Shown: piece after piece, positions 1-6,605 of the stretch
Layout of the letters: each line of letters starts with the position of its first letter
How positions within the stretch are numbered: position 1 is the first letter of the stretch
Assembly: GCA_902783175.1 (NCBI GenBank)
Contig: CACZQA010000067.1
Span: 1 to 7,011 of the forward strand
Length of the DNA: 7,011 nucleotides
Source of the DNA: an uncultured Coriobacteriaceae bacterium
Lineage (GTDB): Bacteria; Actinomycetota; Coriobacteriia; Coriobacteriales; QAMH01
Direction of reading: 5' to 3'
Notes under the pieces: model-generated
What the model was told of the DNA's origin: nothing
Seen by the model: the letters and a program-made list of their open reading frames with translations, nothing else
The model's database searches: none
Position numbers and translations under genes: made by a program

Positions 1-40
1 CGAATTGCAGTTTCGCGCAAAGTGTCACGAGGCTGCAACG

Positions 41-691
41 TTACGCGCGGTCACGCCTCCATGCGGCAATCATCTGGTACGCACGCACGAGGTAGTACAC
101 GAACACCGTGACCGAGCAGACAAGGCCTGCGTACACGAGCCAGATGCCGAGGTAGGAAGGCTCTGGGCCGAAACCGGGAAGCCATGCGGGGGCGCCAGTG
201 ATGCCAAGGCCGGGGACGGCAGGCGCGCCCAGAAGCAGGAAGGCAAACCCGAACATGAGAAACGCGGTCGCGAACTTTCCGAGCCAGACGACCGAAGGCA
301 CTTTGCCGACCGTCGAGAGCATGTACTTGCCACCGCCGAGCAAGATGCAGTCGCGCCCGATGAGATAGACGAGCACCCACAGGGGCAGGCGCCCCAGGAT
401 GCAGATGGCGATGACGCCCACGGCGATGAGCAGCCTGTCGACCGTCGGATCGAGGAGTTTGCCGAGTTTGGAGACCTGGTGGGTGCGGCGCGCGACCTGC
501 CCGTCGACCCAATCCGTCGAGGCGGCGACCGCGTACACGACGACCGCCGCGACCTCCTGGCGGGCACCGAAGAGCAGCCAGAGGAACACCGGGAGCATCA
601 GCAGCCTGATGAAGGTGATGATGTTCGGGGCCGTGAATACCTTGTCGAGTATCTCTTCCTCTGGAACGGTCTGTTCTTCGAATGCCTTCAA
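41..691 (-). CDS. pgsA: CDP-alcohol phosphatidyltransferase, PgsA-like
   Basis: This 216-residue integral membrane protein probably makes phosphatidylglycerophosphate from CDP-diacylglycerol and glycerol-3-phosphate, the committed step to phosphatidylglycerol and cardiolipin. The family signature DxxDGxxAR(x8)GxxxDxxxD is complete at residues 60-85, with metal-binding aspartates D60, D63, D81 and D85. The N-terminal block around residues 20-31 (TAPNIITFIRLL) matches the usual start of PgsA proteins, and several hydrophobic helices follow up to about residue 208. The start is TTG at 691. An in-frame TAG three codons upstream rules out an earlier start, and later starts would cut the conserved N-terminal block. 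I see no clear Shine-Dalgarno site, so translation may depend on coupling to echF, which ends 10 nt upstream. The family assignment is secure. The alcohol substrate is less sure: a cardiolipin-synthase-type or other CDP-alcohol transferase cannot be excluded from sequence alone. Confidence 0.88.
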   Translation of the reverse strand: MKAFEEQTVPEEEILDKVFTAPNIITFIRLLMLPVFLWLLFGARQEVAAVVVYAVAASTDWVDGQVARRTHQVSKLGKLLDPTVDRLLIAVGVIAICILGRLPLWVLVYLIGRDCILLGGGKYMLSTVGKVPSVVWLGKFATAFLMFGFAFLLLGAPAVPGLGITGAPAWLPGFGPEPSYLGIWLVYAGLVCSVTVFVYYLVRAYQMIAAWRRDRA

Positions 692-701
692 TGTTTGCTA
701 A

Positions 702-1202
702 TCACTCACTCGCAGAATCGGAAGTCTTGTCAGACGCGGTCTCGGCCTGTGCCTGAGCGGCCTTCTCCGCGGCTTCGCGTTCTTGCTTTGCCTTCTTGGC
801 TGCAAGAATTTTAGCCTTCTTTTCCTCTTCCTTGCGCTTCTTTTCGGCCTTTTCCTCTGCCGTGAGCTCGTAGACGACCGGAACCGAGATGTCGGTTGCG
901 ATGGGAGCGCGGTCCTGGAGCATCTCGATGTCGTTGACCGGACACGCGCGCACGCACGAATCGCATGCCACGCACTTGTACGGCCAGTACGTCCACTTGG
1001 AGTTGGCACGGTCCACCTGGATGGAGTCAGCCGGGCACTTGCGCTCGCACATGCCGCAGAAGATGCAGTCGTGGATGTCGATCATGTCGATGCGACCACG
1101 CGCGCGCGCGAAGTCCTCGCGCTTCTCGTAGGGGTACCGGCGCGTCGGGGCCTTCTTGAACAGGCTCTTAAGCGTCATGCCGCCAAGTTTGAATACGCCC
1201 AT
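702..1202 (-). CDS. echF: Ech hydrogenase ferredoxin-like subunit EchF (NuoI-like, 2x[4Fe-4S])
   Basis: This 166-residue polyferredoxin subunit is expected to receive electrons from soluble ferredoxin on the cytoplasmic side and pass them to EchC. Two CxxCxxCxxxCP motifs are intact: C46, C49, C52, C56 and C77, C80, C83, C87, enough for two [4Fe-4S] clusters. The N-terminus (residues 9-25, TLKSLFKKAPTRRYPY) is typical of NuoI/EchF proteins. I place the start at ATG 1202, five nt after the echE stop, with the purine-rich stretch GAGAGGTAGGGGAG just upstream. A second Met at residue 9 is a possible alternative. The longer open frame that runs upstream into echE is not coding. Residues 115-166 form an Ala/Lys/Glu-rich, probably helical tail ending in an acidic Ser/Thr/Asp stretch, beyond the ferredoxin core. 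The gene is sixth in the ech order and immediately precedes the phosphatidyltransferase gene. Confidence 0.93.
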   Translation of the reverse strand: MGVFKLGGMTLKSLFKKAPTRRYPYEKREDFARARGRIDMIDIHDCIFCGMCERKCPADSIQVDRANSKWTYWPYKCVACDSCVRACPVNDIEMLQDRAPIATDISVPVVYELTAEEKAEKKRKEEEKKAKILAAKKAKQEREAAEKAAQAQAETASDKTSDSASE

Positions 1203-1207
1203 CTCCC

Positions 1208-2296
1208 CTACCTCTCTGTGCAGCTGATGCACGGGTCGATGGTCAGCACGACCATCGGCACATCGGCAAAATCGCAACCGGACAGCGCGGCCACCAGGCC
1301 GGCGAGGTTCTGGCTCGTTGGGGTGCGGATGCGCATGCGCTGCAGGAACTTGCTGCCGTTGCCCTTGGCGTAGTAGAACGCCTGGCCACGCGGCTGCTCG
1401 ACCGTGGTCATCGCCATCGCGCCGTCTTTGGGATTGCCCTTGACCGGGACCATGACCTCGCCGTCCGGGATCTTGTCGACGAGCTCCTTGATGATGTCCA
1501 TCGACTGCAGGACCTCCTGCGCGCGCACGTCGCAGCGGGCGTAGCAATCGCCCTGCGTGGAGACGATGGGCTCGAAGGCGGCGAGCTCACCGTAGGCGCC
1601 GAGGCCCCTCAGGCGCTCGTCGATCTCGAGTCCCGAGGCGCGGCCGAAGGGGCCGACCATGGAGTACTCGATTGCCTGCTCCTTGGAAAGGTAGCCCACG
1701 CCGACCATGCGGTTTTTGACGGAGGAGTCCTCGAGCAGGGTCTTGTACAGCGTGCGGTACTCGTCGCGCATGCGGTCGAGCACGACGACGATGCCGCGCA
1801 GCGTCTCGTTGGAGACCTCCTGCCTGAAGCCGCCGACGTCGCAGGCGGAGAAAATGACGCGCCCGCCTGTGCACTCCTCGAAGATGTCGAGGATCTGCTC
1901 GCGCAGCCTCCAGCAGTGCATGAACAGTGCCTCGAAGCCAAAGCCGTCCGCGAGCAGGCCGAGCCACAGCATGTGGCTGTGCATACGGGAGAGCTCGTGG
2001 AAGATGACGCGCAGGTACTCGGCGCGGTCGGTGACCTCGACGCCCATGAGCTGCTCGACGCACTGCGAGTAGCCCAGCGAGTGCCCGAACGAGCAGATGC
2101 CGCAGATGCGCTCCGCCACGTAGACGAACTGCGTGTAGTCGCGCTTTTCGACGAGCTTCTCGAGGCCGCGGTGGATGTAGCCGATGCGCGGGATGGCGTT
2201 GACGACCTTTTCGTCCTCGAGCACGAGGTCGAGGTGGATGGGCTCCGGCAGCACGGGATGCTGCGGGCCAAAGGGCACGACGGTGCGCTTACTCAT
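1208..2296 (-). CDS. echE: Ech [NiFe]-hydrogenase large (catalytic) subunit EchE
   Basis: This 362-residue NuoD-related catalytic subunit carries the NiFe(CN)2CO active site and reversibly reduces protons to H2. Both nickel-binding motifs are present: RICGICSFGH at residues 63-72 (C65, C68), and DPCISC near the C-terminus (C356, C359). These four cysteines are lost in true NuoD, so this is a hydrogenase and not complex I. The N-terminal block PFGPQHPVLPEP (residues 8-19) and RGLEKL (43-48) are shared with the NuoD/HycE family. The protein ends TER directly after C359, so there is no C-terminal extension for a HycI-type protease to remove. The ATG at 2296 lies inside the end of echD (8-nt overlap) and has a good AAGGAGG six nt upstream, which points to translational coupling. 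Group 4 (Ech type) follows from the gene order and partners. Confidence 0.96.
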   Translation of the reverse strand: MSKRTVVPFGPQHPVLPEPIHLDLVLEDEKVVNAIPRIGYIHRGLEKLVEKRDYTQFVYVAERICGICSFGHSLGYSQCVEQLMGVEVTDRAEYLRVIFHELSRMHSHMLWLGLLADGFGFEALFMHCWRLREQILDIFEECTGGRVIFSACDVGGFRQEVSNETLRGIVVVLDRMRDEYRTLYKTLLEDSSVKNRMVGVGYLSKEQAIEYSMVGPFGRASGLEIDERLRGLGAYGELAAFEPIVSTQGDCYARCDVRAQEVLQSMDIIKELVDKIPDGEVMVPVKGNPKDGAMAMTTVEQPRGQAFYYAKGNGSKFLQRMRIRTPTSQNLAGLVAALSGCDFADVPMVVLTIDPCISCTER

Positions 2297-2702
2297 CTTG
2301 CGCCTCCTTCTCCTCGTGCTGGGCTTCTTTTTGCATGGCGGCGCGCGGGTTCATGGGATAGTCCATGGAAAGCGTGTAGAAGTTGCCGCCAAAGTCGATG
2401 TTGATGCCGTCGAAGTCGATGCCGAACAGGTCGTGCGTCTCGTTCTCGAACACGAAGGCAGCCGGGTACCACTCGGTGATGGAGGGCACGCGCACGCCGT
2501 CAGGCACGTTGGCGATGATGCCGATCATGCCGGGCTCGGCGGCCTCGGGGTCGGTGAAGGCGTACAAAAGGTCGCAGGAGGCCTCGAGCGTGCTCGCGCA
2601 CAGCTGGACGAAGCCGTAGCCGCGGCTCTTGTAGTCGGCGACGATCTTGGTGACGTCCGCCAGGTCGACGTTGGTAAACGTAGGTTTCTCGAAACGGATC
2701 AT
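2289..2702 (-). CDS. echD: Ech hydrogenase 30-kDa-type subunit EchD (NuoC-like)
   Basis: This 137-residue hydrophilic subunit belongs to the NuoC/HycE-N-terminal family. It sits in the peripheral arm beside the large subunit and holds no cofactor. The recognisable core is FVFENETHDLFGIDFDG at residues 83-99, matching the family pattern of an acidic pair followed by DLFGI; the segment SITEWYPAA just before it is also typical. The last 15 residues or so are Glu/Gln/Lys-rich (MQKEAQHEEKEAQDE). The gene is separate from echE, as in ech operons, unlike E. coli hycE and hyfG where the two are fused. ATG at 2702 is preceded by GGAGGTGCC directly after the echC stop (9-nt gap). The stop lies 8 nt inside echE. 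Confidence 0.9.
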   Translation of the reverse strand: MIRFEKPTFTNVDLADVTKIVADYKSRGYGFVQLCASTLEASCDLLYAFTDPEAAEPGMIGIIANVPDGVRVPSITEWYPAAFVFENETHDLFGIDFDGINIDFGGNFYTLSMDYPMNPRAAMQKEAQHEEKEAQDE

Positions 2703-2711
2703 GGCACCTCC

Positions 2712-3248
2712 CTAGCGCACGTCTGCCGAGCCGGCGCCCGGCACGTCGTCGACGTTTGCTACCGACGCGTGCACGCCATGGCCGGCATCGGCGTCGGTGC
2801 GGTCTTTATCCGCCGGGTTCTTCTTCATTTTCTTGGCCTTCTCCTCGAGCAGGTCGATGCCAGCGACGACGGCGTCGATGATCGACTCGGGTTTGACGGC
2901 GCATCCCGGGACGTAGGCGTCCACGGGGATCACGGCACGCGTTCCCTCGTGCATGACGTTGTAGCAGCTCTGGTAGACGCCGCCCCCGCATGCGCACGCG
3001 CCGCACGCGACGACGATCTTGGGCTCGAGCATCTGGTCGTAGATCTGCTTGATGATGGGCGCGTTTTGGGCGTTGACGCCGCCCGTGACGATGAAGATGT
3101 CGGCGTGCTTGGGGTTACCCGTGTTGACGACGCCGAAGCGCTCGGCATCGTAGAGGGGCGTCAGTGCCGCGAGGACTTCGATATCGCACCCGTTGCAGCT
3201 CGAGCCATCGTAGTGGATGACCCAAGGGGATTTGCTTACATAGGACAT
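2712..3248 (-). CDS. echC: Ech [NiFe]-hydrogenase small subunit EchC (NuoB-like)
   Basis: This 178-residue small subunit carries the single [4Fe-4S] cluster (equivalent to complex I N2) that wires EchF to the NiFe site in EchE. The cluster ligands are visible as C18 and C21 in SSCNGCDIE, C85 in the CGACACGGG block, and C116 in VPGCAVKPE. The CxxC spacing of the first pair is the hydrogenase form, in contrast to the adjacent CC pair of NuoB. C82, C87 and C95 are additional cysteines in the same loop and probably not ligands. From about residue 137 the protein continues into a hydrophilic tail, first Lys-rich and then Asp/Ala/Gly-rich, with no family match that I recognise. ATG at 3248 follows a strong GGAGGTGCC, and the gene starts 12 nt after the echB stop. 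Confidence 0.95.
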   Translation of the reverse strand: MSYVSKSPWVIHYDGSSCNGCDIEVLAALTPLYDAERFGVVNTGNPKHADIFIVTGGVNAQNAPIIKQIYDQMLEPKIVVACGACACGGGVYQSCYNVMHEGTRAVIPVDAYVPGCAVKPESIIDAVVAGIDLLEEKAKKMKKNPADKDRTDADAGHGVHASVANVDDVPGAGSADVR

Positions 3249-3260
3249 TACGGCACCTCC

Positions 3261-4145
3261 TTAGACGAAGATGAGATAGACGATGTTGATGCCGCCGAGG
3301 ATCAGGGCGACCCACCAGGCGGACTTGAGCATGGCCTGCCATTTGACACGCGCGAAGTTGTTGTCGATCACGATCTCGAGGAACCAGACCGCGAGCGCGA
3401 CTACAACTGCGACCACGGCGGCGACCCAGCCGCCGCCCCACATGGCGAACATGCCGATCCAGCCGAGGAACATGACCGTCTCGTACCAGTGCGACAGCTC
3501 GACTAGGGCAAGCGTCTTGCCCGAGAACTCGGTCACGATACCGCGGACGATCTCTTGGTGCGCATGCTGCGCCATCGAGATGTCGAACGGCGACTTGCGC
3601 AGCTTGATCGTGAGCACGTACAGCAGCCCGGCAAAGATGAGCGGCAGCCAGCGGATCATGGGAACGTCAGCGGTGAGGACGCTGTTCACCTCGAAGGTGC
3701 CCGTCGCCATGAACATGCCGATCGCGACGAGCAGGACCATCGGCTCGTAGGACATGACCTGCACGATCTCACGCTGCGCGCCGAGCTCCGCGTACGGAGA
3801 GCGCGACGCGTAGCCCGCAAGGATCAAGAACAGCGCGCCGAGCGTCTGGATGAAAACGCACAGCAGGAAGTTGGCCCCGGCGAAAAACGCCATGCCGGCG
3901 AGCACGATGAAGATGAGGTACAGCCACACGTACAGGTCCTGCGCGCCGTTGACCGTGGCGTCTTCCTTGCCCCACAGCTTGCGGAAATCCCACCAGGGCT
4001 GGCGGATGCGCGGGCCGACGCGGCCTTGCATGCCGGCGGAGAGCTTGCGGTCGAGACCGGCGAGCAGGCAGCCGACGATGGGGCCCACCACGAGGAAGGC
4101 GGCCATGCCGACGAAGCTCCAGATCGAGTATCCAAAGAGTTCCAT
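3261..4145 (-). CDS. echB: Ech hydrogenase membrane subunit EchB (NuoH/HycD/HyfC family)
   Basis: This 294-residue, multi-helix membrane protein of the NuoH family anchors the hydrophilic hydrogenase module and forms the link to the ion-translocating antiporter subunit. Conserved blocks are in family order: GLDRKLSAGMQGRVGPR (residues 30-46, the quinone-site-like amphipathic region), ASRSPYAELGAQREIVQ (113-129) followed by SYEP, and RKSPFDISMAQHAHQEIV (183-200) followed by TEFSG. The HAHQE version of the third block is what I associate with Ech and other group 4 hydrogenases, not complex I. The last 70 residues or so hold further hydrophobic helices. ATG at 4145 lies only 2 nt after the echA stop. 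Its Shine-Dalgarno site lies inside the echA coding end. Confidence 0.95.
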   Translation of the reverse strand: MELFGYSIWSFVGMAAFLVVGPIVGCLLAGLDRKLSAGMQGRVGPRIRQPWWDFRKLWGKEDATVNGAQDLYVWLYLIFIVLAGMAFFAGANFLLCVFIQTLGALFLILAGYASRSPYAELGAQREIVQVMSYEPMVLLVAIGMFMATGTFEVNSVLTADVPMIRWLPLIFAGLLYVLTIKLRKSPFDISMAQHAHQEIVRGIVTEFSGKTLALVELSHWYETVMFLGWIGMFAMWGGGWVAAVVAVVVALAVWFLEIVIDNNFARVKWQAMLKSAWWVALILGGINIVYLIFV

Positions 4146-4147
4146 GG

Positions 4148-6415
4148 TTACATCCCCCCTCCCTGAGTAGACGTAGCTCCATCAGATGTGTCAGACGCGC
4201 CGCCCGCAGAATCCGAACCGCCCGTGGAGCTCGAGGAGCTGGAGGAGTTGGACATCTGCTGCGAGTACATCTGCATGTAGAGCATGTTCATGAACTCGTC
4301 CATGCTGTAGACGTTCATCTGCTGCTGCAGCGTGGACTTGTTCTGCTCGTAATAGCTCTGGTAGTACTGGTAGTACTGCATGTAGAGCGGGAAGTCGGCG
4401 CCGCCTTGCGCCCAGATGCTCTGCTCGTAGGACGCGTGCTCGGCGTTGATGTCGTTCAAGACGTTTTCCTGGGCAGAGACGGTCTGTGCGGCGAAGCCGA
4501 ACGAGCCGACGAGCAGGACGAGCGTGACGACGATCCCGACGAAGCTCATCTTCTTCTCGTCGAAGAACTCTGTCATGTACCAGTTGCGCTGCGTAGCCTC
4601 GAGCTCGCCGCCGAAGGAGTTAAGGAACTTGCGGTCCTTGAAGTCGGTGCCGATACCGGCCATGTAGACGGGGACGACCTTCTTCTTGGTAGCGCCGGTG
4701 AACCCGAGGAACACGACCGCGATGACGATGGCGATAACCGCCATGATCCACAGGTCGCTGCTCGAGATGGCGGCAGAGACGTTGTTGAAGACGCCGGAGA
4801 GGTACGGGACGACAACGGCCTGCGAAATTAGCGGGAAACCGACGCAGCAGCCGACCGTCAGCACGGTCATGAGACCGAGCGAAACCCATTCCGAAGTACT
4901 GACCGTCAGCTCGACGTCCTCCTCGCCGCTATTGGCGATGGCGAGGATCTTGCCGAGCCACTTGGCCCAGAACATGAAGGTCGCAGCGGAGCCAAAGACC
5001 AGCAGGAGGATGAGGATGACGTTTTCGGACTGCGCAAACGCCTCGAGTGCCGCCCACTTGGAGACGAGCATGCCGAACGGCGCGACGAACATGCCCATGA
5101 TGCCGATCGACATCAGGCGGGCAAGACGCGGCATGCGCTCGAACAGGTCGTCCATGTCCTCGATGTTCCTGCTGCCGATGTGGTGCTCGGCAGTGCCGAC
5201 ACACAGGAAGAGCAGGGACTTCGCGACCGCATGGAAGATTACGAGGAAGATCGCTGCCCAGACGGCTCCGTCAGTGCCGACGCCCGCGCAGGCGGCGATC
5301 AGGCCGAGGTTGGAGATCGTCGAGTACGCGAGGACGCGCTTGGCGTTGGACTGGCTGATGGCAGCGAGCGCGCAGAACAGGAAGGTAGCGCCGCCGACGA
5401 TCATGACGATGTAGCCGGGCAGGTTGAAGCCGAGGCACGGAGCCAGCTTGATGAGCAGGAACACGCCCGCCTTGACCATCGTGGACGAGTGGAGCAGCGC
5501 GGACGTGGGCGTCGGGGCGACCATGGCGCCGAGCAGCCACTTGTGGAACGGCATCTGCGCGGCCTTCGTGAAACCGGCGAGCGCGAGCAGTAATAGTGGC
5601 AGGTCGACGAGCAGCGTGTAGCCGTTCTCGGAGAATGTGAGAGAGTACGCAAGGAACTTGTCGAGCTCCATGACGCCGTAGCAGTTGCCGATCCAAAACA
5701 GCGCGCACGTGAACGCGATGCCGCCGATGAGGTTCAGCACGATCTGCAAGAAGGAGTTGTCGATGGCTTCCTTCGTGCGCGTGTAGCCGATGAGGGCAAA
5801 CGAGCAGACCGTCGTGATCTCCCAGGCGCACAGCATCCAGGTGAGGCTGTTGAACAGCACGATGCCGAACATCGCGCCCAAGAAGGCGAACATCACCGCG
5901 AAAAAGACGTTGCGGCGGTCCTTGCCCTCGTTGTGGGCCTCGTGCACGCGCATGTAGCCGAGGGCGTACACGGCGATGCCGGAGCCGACGATGCCGATGA
6001 TGAGCGCCATGATGACGGAGAGGTCGTCGACGTAGAGCGCATGCGAGACCGCGATGCCGTCCGCGACGAACAAATCGACGTACACCGCCAGGCACAGCTG
6101 GACGATGGCGAGGATGATCGCGATGTACTTCTTGTGCGCGATGCCCTTGCCGATGATGTAGAGACACAGCAGGACATCGATTGCCAACATCACGTAGCCG
6201 AGCAGCTCTGCGACGGAACTGTTGATGGCAAATTTCTGGGAACCGAGAGGAACGAACTCATACGCGAGGAACACCGCAGCGCAAGCGATGACAAGGGCAC
6301 CAATGACCGTGATGAACGTACGCGCCCGGTCGTCGCGGACCAGCAGCTGGATGAACGCGATGAGCATTGGGAACAGCACCAAGAAGGCGATGGTACCGAC
6401 ACCGATAGTTTCCAA
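4148..6415 (-). CDS. echA: Ech hydrogenase antiporter-like membrane subunit EchA (NuoL/HyfB family)
   Basis: This 755-residue ion-translocating subunit of the Mrp/NuoL/M/N family couples ferredoxin oxidation to H+ or Na+ export. Ion-path residues are present, numbered from the TTG start: E199 in CAWEITTVCSFALIGY, K284 in GFTKAAQMPFHKWL, H309 and K315 in PTPTSALLHSSTMVKAG, K359 in NAKRVLAYSTISNLG, H395 and K399 in FHAVAKSLLF, and K453 in MLVSKW. I choose TTG at 6415 over an upstream in-frame TTG at 6484 for two reasons: AGGAAAGGGGG sits 7 nt before it, and the hydrophobic N-terminal helix starts at once, whereas the extra 23 residues are unlike the family. After the last helix (about 623-648) comes an unusual 107-residue Tyr/Gln/Met- then Ser/Gly-rich tail. 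This first gene of the operon ends two nt before echB. Confidence 0.94.
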   Translation of the reverse strand: METIGVGTIAFLVLFPMLIAFIQLLVRDDRARTFITVIGALVIACAAVFLAYEFVPLGSQKFAINSSVAELLGYVMLAIDVLLCLYIIGKGIAHKKYIAIILAIVQLCLAVYVDLFVADGIAVSHALYVDDLSVIMALIIGIVGSGIAVYALGYMRVHEAHNEGKDRRNVFFAVMFAFLGAMFGIVLFNSLTWMLCAWEITTVCSFALIGYTRTKEAIDNSFLQIVLNLIGGIAFTCALFWIGNCYGVMELDKFLAYSLTFSENGYTLLVDLPLLLLALAGFTKAAQMPFHKWLLGAMVAPTPTSALLHSSTMVKAGVFLLIKLAPCLGFNLPGYIVMIVGGATFLFCALAAISQSNAKRVLAYSTISNLGLIAACAGVGTDGAVWAAIFLVIFHAVAKSLLFLCVGTAEHHIGSRNIEDMDDLFERMPRLARLMSIGIMGMFVAPFGMLVSKWAALEAFAQSENVILILLLVFGSAATFMFWAKWLGKILAIANSGEEDVELTVSTSEWVSLGLMTVLTVGCCVGFPLISQAVVVPYLSGVFNNVSAAISSSDLWIMAVIAIVIAVVFLGFTGATKKKVVPVYMAGIGTDFKDRKFLNSFGGELEATQRNWYMTEFFDEKKMSFVGIVVTLVLLVGSFGFAAQTVSAQENVLNDINAEHASYEQSIWAQGGADFPLYMQYYQYYQSYYEQNKSTLQQQMNVYSMDEFMNMLYMQMYSQQMSNSSSSSSSTGGSDSAGGASDTSDGATSTQGGGM
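4154..4163 (-). promoter_or_regulatory. echB ribosome binding site inside the echA 3' end
   Basis: GGGAGGGGGG on the minus strand lies 8 nt before the echB ATG. It is also read as the final Gly codons of EchA (QGGGM-stop). The echA C-terminus and echB initiation therefore share sequence, which favours translational coupling and may partly explain the terminal Gly run. Confidence 0.65.
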
Positions 6416-6422
6416 ACCGTTT

Positions 6423-6433
6423 CCCCCTTTCCT
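6423..6433 (-). promoter_or_regulatory. Ribosome binding site deciding the echA TTG start
   Basis: AGGAAAGGGGG on the minus strand ends 7 nt before the TTG at 6415. No comparable site precedes the upstream in-frame TTG at 6484, so this site supports the shorter 755-residue EchA. Confidence 0.7.
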
Positions 6434-6465
6434 ACTCGAAGAGCCGTACGGAAAAACTGATTCAC

Positions 6466-6480
6466 CTGCGAAAAACGCAG
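6466..6480 (-). promoter_or_regulatory. Inverted repeat CTGCG-N5-CGCAG in the ech leader
   Basis: This is a perfect 5-bp inverted repeat around a run of five T (minus strand), lying just after the predicted transcription start and about 50 nt before the echA start. It could be a small RNA hairpin in the leader or an operator for a dimeric regulator. It does not match Rex or FNR consensus sites, and no T-tract follows it as would be expected for a terminator. The sequence is certain; the function is unknown. Confidence 0.3.
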
Positions 6481-6492
6481 ACAATTCTCAGA

Positions 6493-6522
6493 ACTATACG
6501 TGAAAATCCACGCACTTGTCCG
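6493..6522 (-). promoter_or_regulatory. Candidate sigma70-type promoter for the ech operon
   Basis: On the minus strand TATAGT (6498-6493) differs from the consensus -10 TATAAT by one base. CGGACA (6522-6517) matches four of six -35 positions, with an 18-nt spacer. The predicted start near 6486 would give a leader of about 70 nt before the echA TTG. The -35 is weak and the placement is an inference; the other part of this intergenic region shows no better pair. Confidence 0.35.
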
Positions 6523-6605
6523 AGCATATGCACGCAAGATATTGGAAAGGCCGAAACATGGCGGTCTGCGGTTGCGATACGAGCAACTCGCGCAGCGCGG
6601 AGGCG

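Noticed and set aside
5..38. Inverted repeat TTGCAG...CTGCAA after pgsA as a terminator
   Set aside because: The 6-bp arms are 22 nt apart and no T-run follows on the minus strand. The region is cut by the window edge, so termination cannot be judged.
5..814. Plus-strand 269-codon open frame opposite pgsA and the end of echF
   Set aside because: The composition is Arg/Asp/Glu/Pro-rich, typical of a shadow frame. The opposite strand has a complete CDP-alcohol transferase signature.
2184..3506. Plus-strand 440-codon open frame opposite echB-echE
   Set aside because: Its product is Asp/Val/Arg/His-rich with no domain, and it lies antisense to four well-supported genes. In GC-rich DNA the complement of real codons often stays open. 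No ribosome site or family motif supports it.
5271..6167. Minus-strand 298-codon frame inside echA
   Set aside because: It is His/Arg-rich, in a different frame from the conserved antiporter sequence, and has no motif of its own.
6416..6484. 23-residue N-terminal extension of EchA from an upstream TTG
   Set aside because: This stretch overlaps the leader and ribosome site, is not hydrophobic like family N-termini, and has no ribosome site before 6484. The TTG at 6415 is preferred.
702..6484. Reading the operon as respiratory complex I (nuo)
   Set aside because: The large subunit keeps all four nickel cysteines, the small subunit has CxxC in place of CC, and nuoA, J, K, E, F and G are absent. 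These point to a group 4 hydrogenase.
6571..6587. Hairpin GTTGC...GCAAC after trmL as a terminator
   Set aside because: The stem is only 5 bp, is not especially GC-rich, and lacks a following U-tract, so it does not meet an intrinsic-terminator pattern.
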